This document shows positions 5,447 to 12,988 of a stretch of DNA of 21,493 nt, one piece after another. Made by a program: the position numbers and the translations under genes. The stretch covers positions 1 to 21,493 of the forward strand of contig JAAXXJ010000017.1 in the NCBI GenBank assembly GCA_013334545.1, in the 5' to 3' direction. The DNA is from Nitrospirota bacterium. GTDB taxonomy: Bacteria > Nitrospirota > UBA9217. Each line of letters opens with the position of its first letter. Position 1 is the first letter of the stretch. The notes under the pieces were generated by a model. It saw only the letters and a program-made list of their open reading frames with translations. It was not told where the DNA came from and did no database searches.

Positions 5447-8389
5447 GTGTTCTCGCCCTGGTTGCTGCTCTCCATTATTATCAGCTATCTGCTTCTCCTG
5501 TTCTTCGTTGCCTACCTTGCCGAACGAAAGGAACAGCAGGGGAGAAGCTGGGTCTCGAATCCCTACATCTATTCCCTCTCCCTGGCCGTCTATTGCACGT
5601 CCTGGACCTTCTACGGGAGCGTGGGCAGGGCGGCCAATTCAGGACTGAGCTTTCTCACGATCTACATCGGCCCGACCATCATGGCATCGCTCTGGTGGCT
5701 CGTGCTCCGGAAGATCGTTGTCATTTCGCGGGAGAACCGGATCACCACGATCTCGGATTTCATCGCGACGCGCTACGGAAAATCGCTCGGCCTTTCGGCG
5801 CTGGTTACCATCGTGGCGGTCGTCGGCATAACCCCCTACCTCGGCCTGCAGCTCAAGGCGATCATGTCGACCTTCTCGCTCCTCGCGGGACGCGCCGAGG
5901 GAAGCGGCATCGCGGGCTGGACGATCTCGCTCCTGCTGGGCGTTTTCGCCGTGATCTTCGGCGCCCGGCGCCTTGACGCATCGGAACGGCACGGCGGCCT
6001 GGTCTTCGCCGTGGCCTTTGAGTCCGCCTTCAAACTGATCGCATTCCTGCTTGTCGGCATCTTCGTCACCTACGGCGCCTTCGACGGCTTCGGGGACATC
6101 ATGGCGCGGATGAAGGACGGCCCCTATGCAGCCCTGATGACCGTGGGCAAGCAGTCGCCGGAGACCTACTTTGAATGGATCTCCCTGACGTTCCTCTCGA
6201 TGATGGCGATCCTGTTCCTGCCGCGCCAGTTCCACGTTGCCGTGGTCGAGAACCATTCGGCCGATCATATCAAGAAGGCCATCTGGCTTTTTCCGCTCTA
6301 CCTCTTTCTGATCAATATCTTCGTCCTCCCCATCGCCTACGGCGGACTGCTGCTGGGAGGGGATCAGCAGAAAGCCGACTATTTCGTGCTGAGCATCCCG
6401 CTCATGCAGGGGAATCCCCTCCTGGTGGCCATCGTCTTCCTTGGCGGGTTCTCGGCGGCCACCGCCATGGTCATTGTCGAATCGGTGGCGCTCTCCACGA
6501 TGGTGATGAACAGCCTCGTGATGCCGGCATATCTGGGATCGGCCTTCAAGGGCCTGCACACGGTGCTGCTGAACATCAAGCGGTTCGTGATCCTCGGGCT
6601 GGTGTTCCTCGGCTATATCTTCGCGGTGACCATCGGGGAGTTTTACAGCCTTGTTGATATCGGCTTGAAGTCCTTCGAGGCAGTGACGATCTTCGCGCCG
6701 GCGGTCCTCCTGGGGATCAGCTGGAAGGGCGGCAACCGGAAGGGGGCCATCGCCGGCATCCTTGCAGGATTCGTGGTCTGGATCTACACACTGCTCATCC
6801 CGGCCATGGCACGGGCGGGGGTCATCGAGAGGGGGGGGCTCCTGGAGGCCGTGTACAACTCGACGCTCCTGAACCCAACGGCGCTGTTCGGCCTGCAGGG
6901 CATGGACCGCTGGACCCACTCGCTGTTCTGGGGCATGCTGATGAACCTGCTGTGCTTCGTGACCGTGTCCCTCTTCACCCGGCAGTCGGACGAAGAAACA
7001 CGGCAGGCCATCATCTTCGTGGACTCCTTCTCGCCGAGGCATTTTTCGTCGACCCATCGGCCGGTCAACATCACCGCGATCGAGGACATCCTCGGGCAGT
7101 ACATCGGCCCGGCCGAAGCACAGGAGGTCGTGAACGGTTTCCTCCGGAGGAACAGCCTGACGCGCGAATCGGTTTCAGGAGACTGGCTCGCGAAGCTCCG
7201 GGAAGAGGCGGAACGGGTCCTCGCCGGCGCCCTGGGGCCGTCGGTCAGCACGCTGGTGTTCCGGGAATTGGGCGGATCGACCCCCGACGATGCGCACCAC
7301 ATCTCCACCTCGATCCAGCAGATATCGCGGAGCCTCCGCCTCTCGCGGCAGGAGCTGGCCGAGGCCAACCGGCAGCTGGCCATGCTGAAGGAGTTCAGCG
7401 AGAGCATCATCGAAAGCCTTCCCCTTGGTGTTGCCACGCTCGACGAATCCCACCGTGTGACCTACTGGAACGCGTCCATGGAGATGATCTCCGGCGTGGA
7501 GAAATCGGATGCTCTGGGCAGGGACGCCGGGAAGCTGCTCACCTGCCTCGAGCCGCACCTCTTCACGGCCGTCATCCAGGAGGGTGAGATCACCTGCCGG
7601 CGGAGCTTCGAACCCCACATCGTGCTGAAGGGATACGTGAACCGGCTTACCGGCGCGCAGAAGGGGTTCGTGATCGTGCTGGAGGACATCACGGAAAAGA
7701 AGAAGATCGAGGAGGAGCTGTTCCGGGCCACCAAGCACGCCAGCGTCGGCCGGCTGGCCGCCGGCGTTTCCCATGAGATCGGGAATCCCCTGGCTTCGAT
7801 CTCCTCGCTGGTGCAGGAACTGCTGTCCGAGGACGGGTCGACCTTCCTCAAGGGTTCGCTCAATACCATCCATCAGCACGTGAACCGCATCGCCCGCATC
7901 GTCCGCAACCTCGGAGATTTCGCACGGCTCTATCCCCGGCAGCGCGTCCCGACCGATCTCAAGGACATCCTGCAGAACACCATTGACCTTGTGCGGTTCG
8001 ACAAGAACTTCAAGAAGATCGAGGTCCGGACCGATGTGCGGAACACCCATCCGATCAAGCTCGATCCCGATCAGATGCAGCAGGTCTTCCTCAACCTCCT
8101 GCTGAACGCTCGGGACGCCATGCCCGACGGAGGAAAGCTCGATATAACAGTGACCCAGTCGGACGGCCATGTGGAGATGGTCTTTGCTGACACCGGCGGC
8201 GGCATCGACACCGAGGTGAAGGAGAAGGTCTTCGACCCCTTCTTCACCACCAAGGGGCCGACACGGGGGACCGGACTTGGCCTGTCCATCTGCTACAGCA
8301 TCGTCAAGGATCACGGCGGGACCATCGAGATCGAGTCGGAAAAGAACCGGGGCACAAAGTTCATCATTAAGATCCCCTTTGAGGTCTGA
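5447..8389 (+). CDS. Sodium:solute symporter-histidine kinase fusion (CbrA-like sensor)
   Basis: This 980-residue protein joins a transporter and a kinase. Residues 1 to about 510 form a 12-13 helix SSS-family (PutP-like) symporter starting FSPWLLLSIIISYLLL. A STAC-type linker follows (about 535-620), then a short coiled coil, and a PAS domain (about 648-760, ending VIVLEDITEKKK). The HisKA domain has phospho-acceptor His776 in GVSHEIGNPLAS. The HATPase domain (about 870-978) has the N-box NLLLNARDAMPDGG and G-boxes DTGGGID and GTGLGLS. CbrA-type sensors combine nutrient uptake with signalling, and the cognate regulator is next downstream. The GTG at 5447 abuts the preceding stop and has a GGAGG-rich site before it. 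The transport substrate cannot be inferred. Its natural operon with the regulator is interrupted by an insertion. Confidence 0.96.
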   Translation: MFSPWLLLSIIISYLLLLFFVAYLAERKEQQGRSWVSNPYIYSLSLAVYCTSWTFYGSVGRAANSGLSFLTIYIGPTIMASLWWLVLRKIVVISRENRITTISDFIATRYGKSLGLSALVTIVAVVGITPYLGLQLKAIMSTFSLLAGRAEGSGIAGWTISLLLGVFAVIFGARRLDASERHGGLVFAVAFESAFKLIAFLLVGIFVTYGAFDGFGDIMARMKDGPYAALMTVGKQSPETYFEWISLTFLSMMAILFLPRQFHVAVVENHSADHIKKAIWLFPLYLFLINIFVLPIAYGGLLLGGDQQKADYFVLSIPLMQGNPLLVAIVFLGGFSAATAMVIVESVALSTMVMNSLVMPAYLGSAFKGLHTVLLNIKRFVILGLVFLGYIFAVTIGEFYSLVDIGLKSFEAVTIFAPAVLLGISWKGGNRKGAIAGILAGFVVWIYTLLIPAMARAGVIERGGLLEAVYNSTLLNPTALFGLQGMDRWTHSLFWGMLMNLLCFVTVSLFTRQSDEETRQAIIFVDSFSPRHFSSTHRPVNITAIEDILGQYIGPAEAQEVVNGFLRRNSLTRESVSGDWLAKLREEAERVLAGALGPSVSTLVFRELGGSTPDDAHHISTSIQQISRSLRLSRQELAEANRQLAMLKEFSESIIESLPLGVATLDESHRVTYWNASMEMISGVEKSDALGRDAGKLLTCLEPHLFTAVIQEGEITCRRSFEPHIVLKGYVNRLTGAQKGFVIVLEDITEKKKIEEELFRATKHASVGRLAAGVSHEIGNPLASISSLVQELLSEDGSTFLKGSLNTIHQHVNRIARIVRNLGDFARLYPRQRVPTDLKDILQNTIDLVRFDKNFKKIEVRTDVRNTHPIKLDPDQMQQVFLNLLLNARDAMPDGGKLDITVTQSDGHVEMVFADTGGGIDTEVKEKVFDPFFTTKGPTRGTGLGLSICYSIVKDHGGTIEIESEKNRGTKFIIKIPFEV

Positions 8390-8390
8390 G
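8380..8390 (+). repeat. Left copy of 11-bp duplication (putative target-site duplication)
   Basis: TGAGGTCTGAG here includes the kinase stop codon TGA (8387-8389). The identical 11 bases recur at 8939-8949, immediately before the response-regulator ATG. Two exact copies placed precisely at the two gene boundaries are best explained as a duplication made when the intervening DNA was inserted. Confidence 0.75.
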
Positions 8391-8431
8391 TTTGTCATCC
8401 GTCGGGGATTGGGTACGGCAAAGATGTTAGA

Positions 8432-8473
8432 AGTCCCCATGCGAAGATCCAGGCAGGCGACCGAGGACGAGGG
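8432..8473 (+). repeat. 42-bp direct repeat, copy 1
   Basis: It begins AGTCCCCATGCGAAGATCC and ends CGAGGACGAGGG. It matches 8829-8870 in 41 of 42 positions, the only difference being C versus A in the middle. A partial echo, ACCGAGGACG, follows at 8521-8530. Confidence 0.93.
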
Positions 8474-8477
8474 TTAA

Positions 8478-8520
8478 ACATTTCGGATGTCTGAGCCCAA
8501 AGGGCGAGTTTCCGAAATGT
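8478..8520. repeat. Inverted repeat (10-bp arms) inside the insertion
   Basis: ACATTTCGGA at 8478-8487 is the exact reverse complement of TCCGAAATGT at 8511-8520. The interior carries a smaller GCCC-AAA-GGGC hairpin. There is no T-tract after it, so it is not a standard terminator. Confidence 0.85.
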
Positions 8521-8535
8521 ACCGAGGACGACCGA

Positions 8536-8603
8536 GCGTGCCGTAAAGGATCTTCGCCGGGTGACCTTCTCTGGGTCACCTTTCTTCGGGCACGCAAGAA
8601 AGG
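8536..8603. repeat. Nested inverted repeat inside the insertion
   Basis: An outer GCGTGCC arm pairs with GGGCACGC (near 8588-8596). An inner GGTGACC/GGTCACC stem has a TTCTCT loop around 8563-8581. Together they could form a branched hairpin in DNA or RNA. Confidence 0.65.
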
Positions 8604-8658
8604 TGACAAACGAGTGGAAGCAAGGCCGATTTGTTTGCACATCCCCTTCGCGTCCTGA

Positions 8659-8785
8659 ATAAAATATCTGGCCCGTCTAAGGCCACGTACGCTCGTCCGC
8701 GCAAACTCGGCCTTCGGCCTCAGACATGCGCGTTCGCCCTTCGGGACGCTTCCTTGGGCCAAGACGGGTGCTCCAGATATTTTAT
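8659..8785. repeat. Long inverted repeat with 13-bp perfect arms
   Basis: ATAAAATATCTGG at 8659-8671 is the exact reverse complement of CCAGATATTTTAT at 8773-8785. CCCGTCT at 8672-8678 also pairs with AGACGGG at 8762-8768, so the stem continues to about 20 bp with a small bulge. The roughly 83-bp interior has GC-rich small hairpins such as GGCCTTCGGCC. Confidence 0.85.
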
Positions 8786-8828
8786 AGGGCCGCTCCGTGG
8801 ACGTGCGGGGTAGGGGGTAAAGCAGATC

Positions 8829-8870
8829 AGTCCCCATGCGAAGATCCAGGCAGGCGAACGAGGACGAGGG
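8829..8870 (+). repeat. 42-bp direct repeat, copy 2
   Basis: It matches 8432-8473 with one mismatch. It is itself framed by AGCAGATC (8821-8828) and GATCTGCT (8901-8908), an 8-bp inverted repeat. Confidence 0.93.
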
Positions 8871-8938
8871 GATGGCAATGCAGGCGCTTTGCATTTTCCC
8901 GATCTGCTCAATCTGAGCGATCGGTGGATTCCAATGAG

Positions 8939-8949
8939 TGAGGTCTGAG
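8939..8949 (+). repeat. Right copy of 11-bp duplication; supplies the regulator's ribosome site
   Basis: TGAGGTCTGAG here contains GAGGT at 8940-8944, 6 nt before the regulator ATG at 8951, so this copy functions as its Shine-Dalgarno region. The other copy (8380-8390) keeps the kinase stop codon. The presumed insertion therefore left both genes intact. Confidence 0.75.
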
Positions 8950-8950
8950 C

Positions 8951-10300
8951 ATGTCGAAGAGCATCCTGATCGTGGAAGACGAAGAAACGCTGCGGGAGTC
9001 GGTCAAGCGGATATTCACCAAGGAAGGGTATCTGGTGGAGGCCGTGGAGTCGGCGGAGCGCGGGCTGGCGCTCCTCGAGTCCACTCTGTTCGATGTGATC
9101 ATTTCCGATATCATCCTGCCCGGGATGGACGGCATAGAGATGCTGACCAAGGTGCGGGAACAGCTGCCCGACCAGATCTTCATCGTGGTCACGGCCTACG
9201 CGTCGCTCGACACATCGGTCAAGGCGCTCCGCGCCGGCGCCTACGACTACATCATGAAGCCCATCATCCACGATGAGATCAAGCAGGTCGTTAAGAACGC
9301 CCTGAAGCAGAAGAGCCTCCAGGCGGAGAACATCCTGCTGAAGCGCGAGATCGCCAAGGAGCACGATTTCAGCACGATCATCGGGGAGAGCCAGGCGCTC
9401 AAGAGCATCCTGGCAGAGGTCCGGAAGGTCACGGACACCCGGAGCAACGTGCTGCTGCTGGGCGAGACGGGAACGGGCAAGGAGCTCTTTGCCCGGGTGA
9501 TCCATCACAACAGCTCCCGGCGCGACATGCCCTTCGTCCCGATCAACTGCTCGGCGATCCCCGAGAACCTGCTCGAGACGGAGCTCTTCGGCCATGTGCG
9601 CGGCGCGTTCACCGGCGCCGTGGCGTCCAAGAAGGGGCTCCTCGAAGAGGCAGACGGCGGGACCGTGTTCCTCGACGAGATCGGCGACATGAGCCTCCCG
9701 CTCCAGGCAAAGCTCCTCCGGGTCATCGAGGACCAGGTGATCCGGCCCGTGGGAAGCACCAAGGGGACCAAGATCGACATCCGCTTCATCACCGCCACGA
9801 ACCGCGACCTCCGGGCGGCCGTGCGCGAGAACGCCTTCCGGGAGGACCTCTACTACCGGATCAATGTCATATCGCTCCAGATACCCCCCCTGCGCGACCG
9901 GAAGGAGGACATCCGGTCCCTGGTCAGGCACTATCTCGACAAGTACACCCACGAGATGGGCAAGCAGGTGAAGGACATCGCTCCCGCCGCACTCGATGTC
10001 ATGGCGAACTATCTGTGGCCGGGGAACGTGCGCGAGCTCCAGAACGTGGTGGAGCGCGCGATCCTGATCGCCGACGGCGATACCATCACGCCGGAATGCC
10101 TCCCCGAAGGGATCAAGGGCGACGGCACGTTCCAGGAGGCCGCGTTCGAAAAGAAGCTCACCATCGAGGATTACACCAAGGCCTTCATCCAGCGCCATCA
10201 GACGCAGTTCAACGAGCAGCAGATCGCCGACATGCTCGGCATCACGCGGAAGTCGCTCTGGGAGAAGCGGAAGAAGTGGGGGATCCCGCGGGAGCGGTAG
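8951..10300 (+). CDS. NtrC-family sigma-54-dependent response regulator (CbrB-like)
   Basis: This 449-residue three-domain protein is complete. The receiver has acidic residues E9/D10 and phospho-acceptor Asp53 in ISDIILPGMDG, and the conserved Lys in IMKPI near 103. The AAA+ domain has Walker A GETGTGKE at 171-178, the sigma-54 contact loop GAFTGA at 218-223, and Walker B GGTVFLDEIGD. WPGNVRELQNVVERA lies near 356-370. A C-terminal Fis-type helix-turn-helix contains QQIADMLGITRKSLWEKRKKWG. It would be phosphorylated by the symporter-kinase and activate sigma-54 promoters. Its ribosome site GAGGT sits in the duplicated 11-mer. Target genes are unknown; no convincing sigma-54 promoter was seen nearby. 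Confidence 0.97.
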   Translation: MSKSILIVEDEETLRESVKRIFTKEGYLVEAVESAERGLALLESTLFDVIISDIILPGMDGIEMLTKVREQLPDQIFIVVTAYASLDTSVKALRAGAYDYIMKPIIHDEIKQVVKNALKQKSLQAENILLKREIAKEHDFSTIIGESQALKSILAEVRKVTDTRSNVLLLGETGTGKELFARVIHHNSSRRDMPFVPINCSAIPENLLETELFGHVRGAFTGAVASKKGLLEEADGGTVFLDEIGDMSLPLQAKLLRVIEDQVIRPVGSTKGTKIDIRFITATNRDLRAAVRENAFREDLYYRINVISLQIPPLRDRKEDIRSLVRHYLDKYTHEMGKQVKDIAPAALDVMANYLWPGNVRELQNVVERAILIADGDTITPECLPEGIKGDGTFQEAAFEKKLTIEDYTKAFIQRHQTQFNEQQIADMLGITRKSLWEKRKKWGIPRER

Positions 10301-10635
10301 GCGTCTATTGGAAATATGAAATTGTAAATTGGAAAGTTTTATGAAGACTTGAAGTACAGTCATTATGCAAGCTCCAATCTTCAAGCTCCAATTTTCAACA
10401 AATTGTGATTTCAAGTTGGGATGGTTCGCGCCGGGCAACGCCCCCCGGACCGACTCACGACGTTGTTGAGGCAATCTGAGGTGTCTGCCAGAAGAGAAAT
10501 GCAACAAAAAAGACCCCATCGGGTGCTCACGAAGAAGTGAGGAAAGAGGGGGGCTATAAGAACGCAGGATAGCAGGCCTGACCCCAGTCGGTGCCCGCAG
10601 GAGTTTTGCAAGTAGGTCTGAGATATCAGGAAATC
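10301..10635. other. AT-rich spacer with nested inverted repeats and a dispersed-repeat copy
   Basis: These 335 bases hold no supported gene. The left part is AT-rich and contains nested inverted repeats: AAATTGGA (10326-10333) with TCCAATTT (10387-10394), and CTTGAAG (10348-10354) with CTTCAAG (10379-10385). It could form a long hairpin and may end transcription from the regulator gene or be a small repeat element. Near the right end a dispersed 25-bp repeat begins at 10623. Confidence 0.55.
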
Positions 10636-10647
10636 ATGTCTGACTCC
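10623..10647 (+). repeat. Dispersed 25-bp repeat, copy 1 (overlaps a start codon)
   Basis: It matches the copy at 12854-12878 in 23 of 25 positions; the core TCAGGAAATCATGTCTGAC is identical. The ATG at 10636-10638 used as the barrel-protein start lies inside this repeat. Confidence 0.85.
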
Positions 10648-11664
10648 GAAGGGTCCCATAATTTGCCGAAACAGATCCGGGAACGAAGCGTTTCCTGTGC
10701 AGGTACAGGGATTACGAGACGGCTGGCGGTCCTCACGGCGGTCGTCATGGCAGCAGCCATATTGATGCCGTGCTCCTCCCGGGCCGACGTTTTCGACGAT
10801 GCGGCCACGAATCCCGCATTCATGCGGGATATTCACCTCGTCGGGGCAGGCGGCTCCCGGATCAACAGCGCTGCTACGAATGACGGACAGAGGACTGGCA
10901 TCTCCTCGTACCAGGCTGGCGTGGCAGCAAATCTCTGGAACAACGAGCATAACCAGGTGCTTGCCGGCATTCAGTACGGCCGGCGCGCATTCGATCAGCA
11001 GCTTATACTGCCGGACGGTTTTGCTATGCCTGAACAGCTGGACAGTGTGTCCGGGGCATTCCTGTACAAGCACATCACCTCTGGCGACTGGTCGCTCAGT
11101 CAGTCGGCCCGGTACACGCGATATGCGACCGAGCACCCGTCGGTCACCGTCAAGGATACGATCGACCTCGTCGGCCTCGCGGCAATCTCTCCCGAACCGG
11201 GCATTGCGTGGATATTCGGGTATTACTATAACCAGATGAGCGACACGAAGAACCACTTCTATCCGGTCATCGAGTACTACAACGGAGCGCACGACCGATG
11301 GACGATCACCGTGGGATATCCCATCCTGTCCCTTTCCGTCTCGCCGCATCCCTACTGGTCGATGACGGCAGGGGGCGGCGCCAGTATTGCCTATGAGATC
11401 GCTGCGCAGAACTACCTGCGGTTGTCCTATCTCGCCGATGCCTGGGCGTACCGGCTAACCGGGCCGGAGGTGAAGGGAGTTGCGTACACCGCAAAGCGCT
11501 TTGACCTGGGCTGGACCTCCTTGTACGCTATCGATCATCGGACCCTCGTTGTCCTGAGCGCGTCCGTGGGATGGGAATTCGACCGGAAACTCGGCGCGGA
11601 CACAAAGCTCGTACTGGATGATGCGGCTGTCCTGGGTGCAATGGTGGCCCTCTCGTTCTATTGA
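10636..11664 (+). CDS. Outer-membrane beta-barrel protein, unknown function
   Basis: The 342-residue product has a long charged N-terminus, a hydrophobic signal segment (RRLAVLTAVVMAAAILM, near residues 28-45) and a likely cleavage site at SRA-DV. The rest alternates short amphipathic strands rich in Tyr, Trp and Gly (for example YARTRY-like and GYYYN patterns) and ends in ...ALSFY. The aromatic C-terminal residue is typical of BAM-inserted barrels. It could belong to one of the DUF families of small porin-like proteins, but I cannot name it. The start is uncertain: the ATG at 10636 falls in a dispersed repeat with only AGGA as ribosome site; a GTG at 10591 or an internal TTG start would also leave the signal peptide intact. 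The stop lies 10 nt before the next gene. Confidence 0.8.
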   Translation: MSDSEGSHNLPKQIRERSVSCAGTGITRRLAVLTAVVMAAAILMPCSSRADVFDDAATNPAFMRDIHLVGAGGSRINSAATNDGQRTGISSYQAGVAANLWNNEHNQVLAGIQYGRRAFDQQLILPDGFAMPEQLDSVSGAFLYKHITSGDWSLSQSARYTRYATEHPSVTVKDTIDLVGLAAISPEPGIAWIFGYYYNQMSDTKNHFYPVIEYYNGAHDRWTITVGYPILSLSVSPHPYWSMTAGGGASIAYEIAAQNYLRLSYLADAWAYRLTGPEVKGVAYTAKRFDLGWTSLYAIDHRTLVVLSASVGWEFDRKLGADTKLVLDDAAVLGAMVALSFY

Positions 11665-11674
11665 AGGCGGGACC

Positions 11675-12817
11675 ATGCAGCAGAAGATGCGTATCTCTAT
11701 TATGCTCGTGACGGCAGGTCTGTTCTGTGCGGCCAGCGGATGCGCGGGGCCTTTTCGCTCACTGACGCCCGAGATGGTCCGCACCGACCTGGAAGACGTC
11801 CGTGCGCGGTACTTCGTGCCGTCCCTAGGCGTTGCCGAGGTGACCCTTGACGAGATCGTCAGCTTCGGTCCGGTCGGCAAGGCACGGATCGACGGCGGGC
11901 TTCCCGTGACCGCCGACTCGCTGTACCAGCTCGGCTCCTGCACTAAGGCGATGACGGCAACAGCGTTGATAAAGCTCATGCAGGACGGCACACTGTCATG
12001 GGACACCCGCCTGCTGGACGTTTTTCCTGAGTATGCTGAGACGGCCAACCCGGAATACCGAGACGTGACGCTTGCCGACATCGCCTCGCACCAGGCGGGA
12101 TTCCCGCCCGCAGGGGACCAGAGCACCTGGGTCCGCTTGCGCACGTATCAGGGATCCAGGACGCAGTATCTGGACGAGGTGCTGCAGCAGCCGTCGTGGA
12201 TCCGCAGAGGCCGGTACCTTTACTCAAACAACGGCTATGCCGCCCTCGGCGCGGTCATCGAGCGCCGCACCGGCCTCTCCTATGCCGAGGCGATGAACAT
12301 GCTGCTCTTTGATCCGCTGGGCGTACGGGCGTACTACGTCTTCCCCAAGGACATCGGGCCCGACCAGCCCTGGGGCAACACCGCGAACTGGGGGGCGGCT
12401 GCGCCGGCGCGGGCAGTGGACCAGTCGATCCCCGAGGTGCTGGGACCGGCGGGCATCGTCACCATGAATCTCCGGGATTATGGCCGGTTCTTGCAGCTGC
12501 ATCTCCGCGGCCTGCTGGGGAGGGACGATGCGGGCTATACGCCGGAGATGATCAATCAGCTCCATCGAACGCGGGTCAGGACACGGGGGCCCTTCGAGCA
12601 GGCCTACGCGTCCGGCTGGATGGTCGAGAAGGTCAACGGCGAGACGATCCACTGGCACAACGGTTCTGCGGGCAATTTCATGGTCTACATGGCGATCAAT
12701 CCGGGCCGCAAGAAGGGGGTCGTAGTGGTGACCAATGTTGGCTCCTCCCAGGGGGTCCGCGTATGCTGGGACATCATTGAGAGAGTGCTGACCGGCGGCA
12801 GGGCTGAGAAAGAGTGA
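11675..12817 (+). CDS. Serine beta-lactamase-family (class C-like) lipoprotein
   Basis: This 380-residue protein has a lipoprotein signal with lipobox ASGC, the acylated residue being Cys23. The beta-lactamase/transpeptidase fold carries the catalytic SxxK as SCTK at 88-91 within YQLGSCTKAMTA, a YxN motif YSN in RYLYSNNGYAALG, and HNG (in HWHNGSAGNF) in the place of KTG. These features fit the penicillin-binding-protein-4*/esterase-type serine hydrolases, which hydrolyse peptides or esters more often than antibiotics, so resistance should not be assumed. It is co-transcribed with the beta-barrel gene 10 nt upstream. The GGCGGG-containing site before the ATG supports this start. Confidence 0.92.
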   Translation: MQQKMRISIMLVTAGLFCAASGCAGPFRSLTPEMVRTDLEDVRARYFVPSLGVAEVTLDEIVSFGPVGKARIDGGLPVTADSLYQLGSCTKAMTATALIKLMQDGTLSWDTRLLDVFPEYAETANPEYRDVTLADIASHQAGFPPAGDQSTWVRLRTYQGSRTQYLDEVLQQPSWIRRGRYLYSNNGYAALGAVIERRTGLSYAEAMNMLLFDPLGVRAYYVFPKDIGPDQPWGNTANWGAAAPARAVDQSIPEVLGPAGIVTMNLRDYGRFLQLHLRGLLGRDDAGYTPEMINQLHRTRVRTRGPFEQAYASGWMVEKVNGETIHWHNGSAGNFMVYMAINPGRKKGVVVVTNVGSSQGVRVCWDIIERVLTGGRAEKE

Positions 12818-12853
12818 CCCCGGACGGTCCGAAGACTGACCCCGGACAACACC

Positions 12854-12878
12854 ATGTCAGGAAATCATGTCTGACCCC
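12854..12878 (+). repeat. Dispersed 25-bp repeat, copy 2
   Basis: The sequence starts ATGTCAGGAAATCATG and ends CTGACCCC. It is the exact reverse complement of 15777-15801 and a 23/25 match to 10623-10647. Confidence 0.93.
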
Positions 12879-12908
12879 GGACACCCCCGTGACCCCGGAC
12901 ACCCCGAG

Positions 12909-12924
12909 TTTTTCAACAGCCTGT
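12909..12924 (+). repeat. 16-bp inverted repeat arm, left
   Basis: TTTTTCAACAGCCTGT is the exact reverse complement of ACAGGCTGTTGAAAAA at 16030-16045. The two copies bracket the hybrid kinase gene. Confidence 0.9.
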
Positions 12925-12988
12925 GTAATCTTGACAATGATAGCAAGGATAAAGAAGTGACCGTATTATTACTCTTCTCCGATTTCCA

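Larger units (their letters stand above)
8391..8938. mobile_element. Non-coding repeat-rich insertion between the kinase and regulator genes
   Basis: About 548 bp of DNA lie between the two copies of TGAGGTCTGAG. It contains two 42-bp direct repeats, nested inverted repeats at 8478-8520 and 8536-8603, and a 13-bp perfect inverted repeat at 8659-8671/8773-8785. No transposase or credible protein gene is present; open frames here are repeat-derived and antisense. Clear terminal inverted repeats are not visible at its ends, so it may be a non-autonomous element, a solo relic, or a composite of several repeats. Removing one duplication copy plus this DNA (559 bp) would place the regulator ATG 2 nt after the kinase stop, a normal operon junction. 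Confidence 0.65.
12818..12988. repeat. Tract of GACCCCGGAC motifs and dispersed repeats
   Basis: Immediately after the lipoprotein stop the motif (C)TGACCCCGGAC or GTGACCCCGGAC is repeated five times in about 90 bp (from 12815 to 12900). It includes a copy of the dispersed 25-bp repeat (12854-12878) and the TTTTTCAACAGCCTGT motif (12909-12924). A short open frame across it is a by-product of the repeats and is not called as a gene. Confidence 0.7.

Noticed and set aside
5639..7057. Minus-strand open frame of 472 codons opposite the symporter domain
   Set aside because: The composition is rich in His, Glu, Arg and Gln with no motif, as expected of the antisense of a membrane protein gene.
8720..10519. 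Minus-strand open frame of 599 codons opposite the response regulator
   Set aside because: It is antisense to a clear three-domain NtrC protein and results from GC-rich codon use; its ends run into repeat DNA and it shows no domain.
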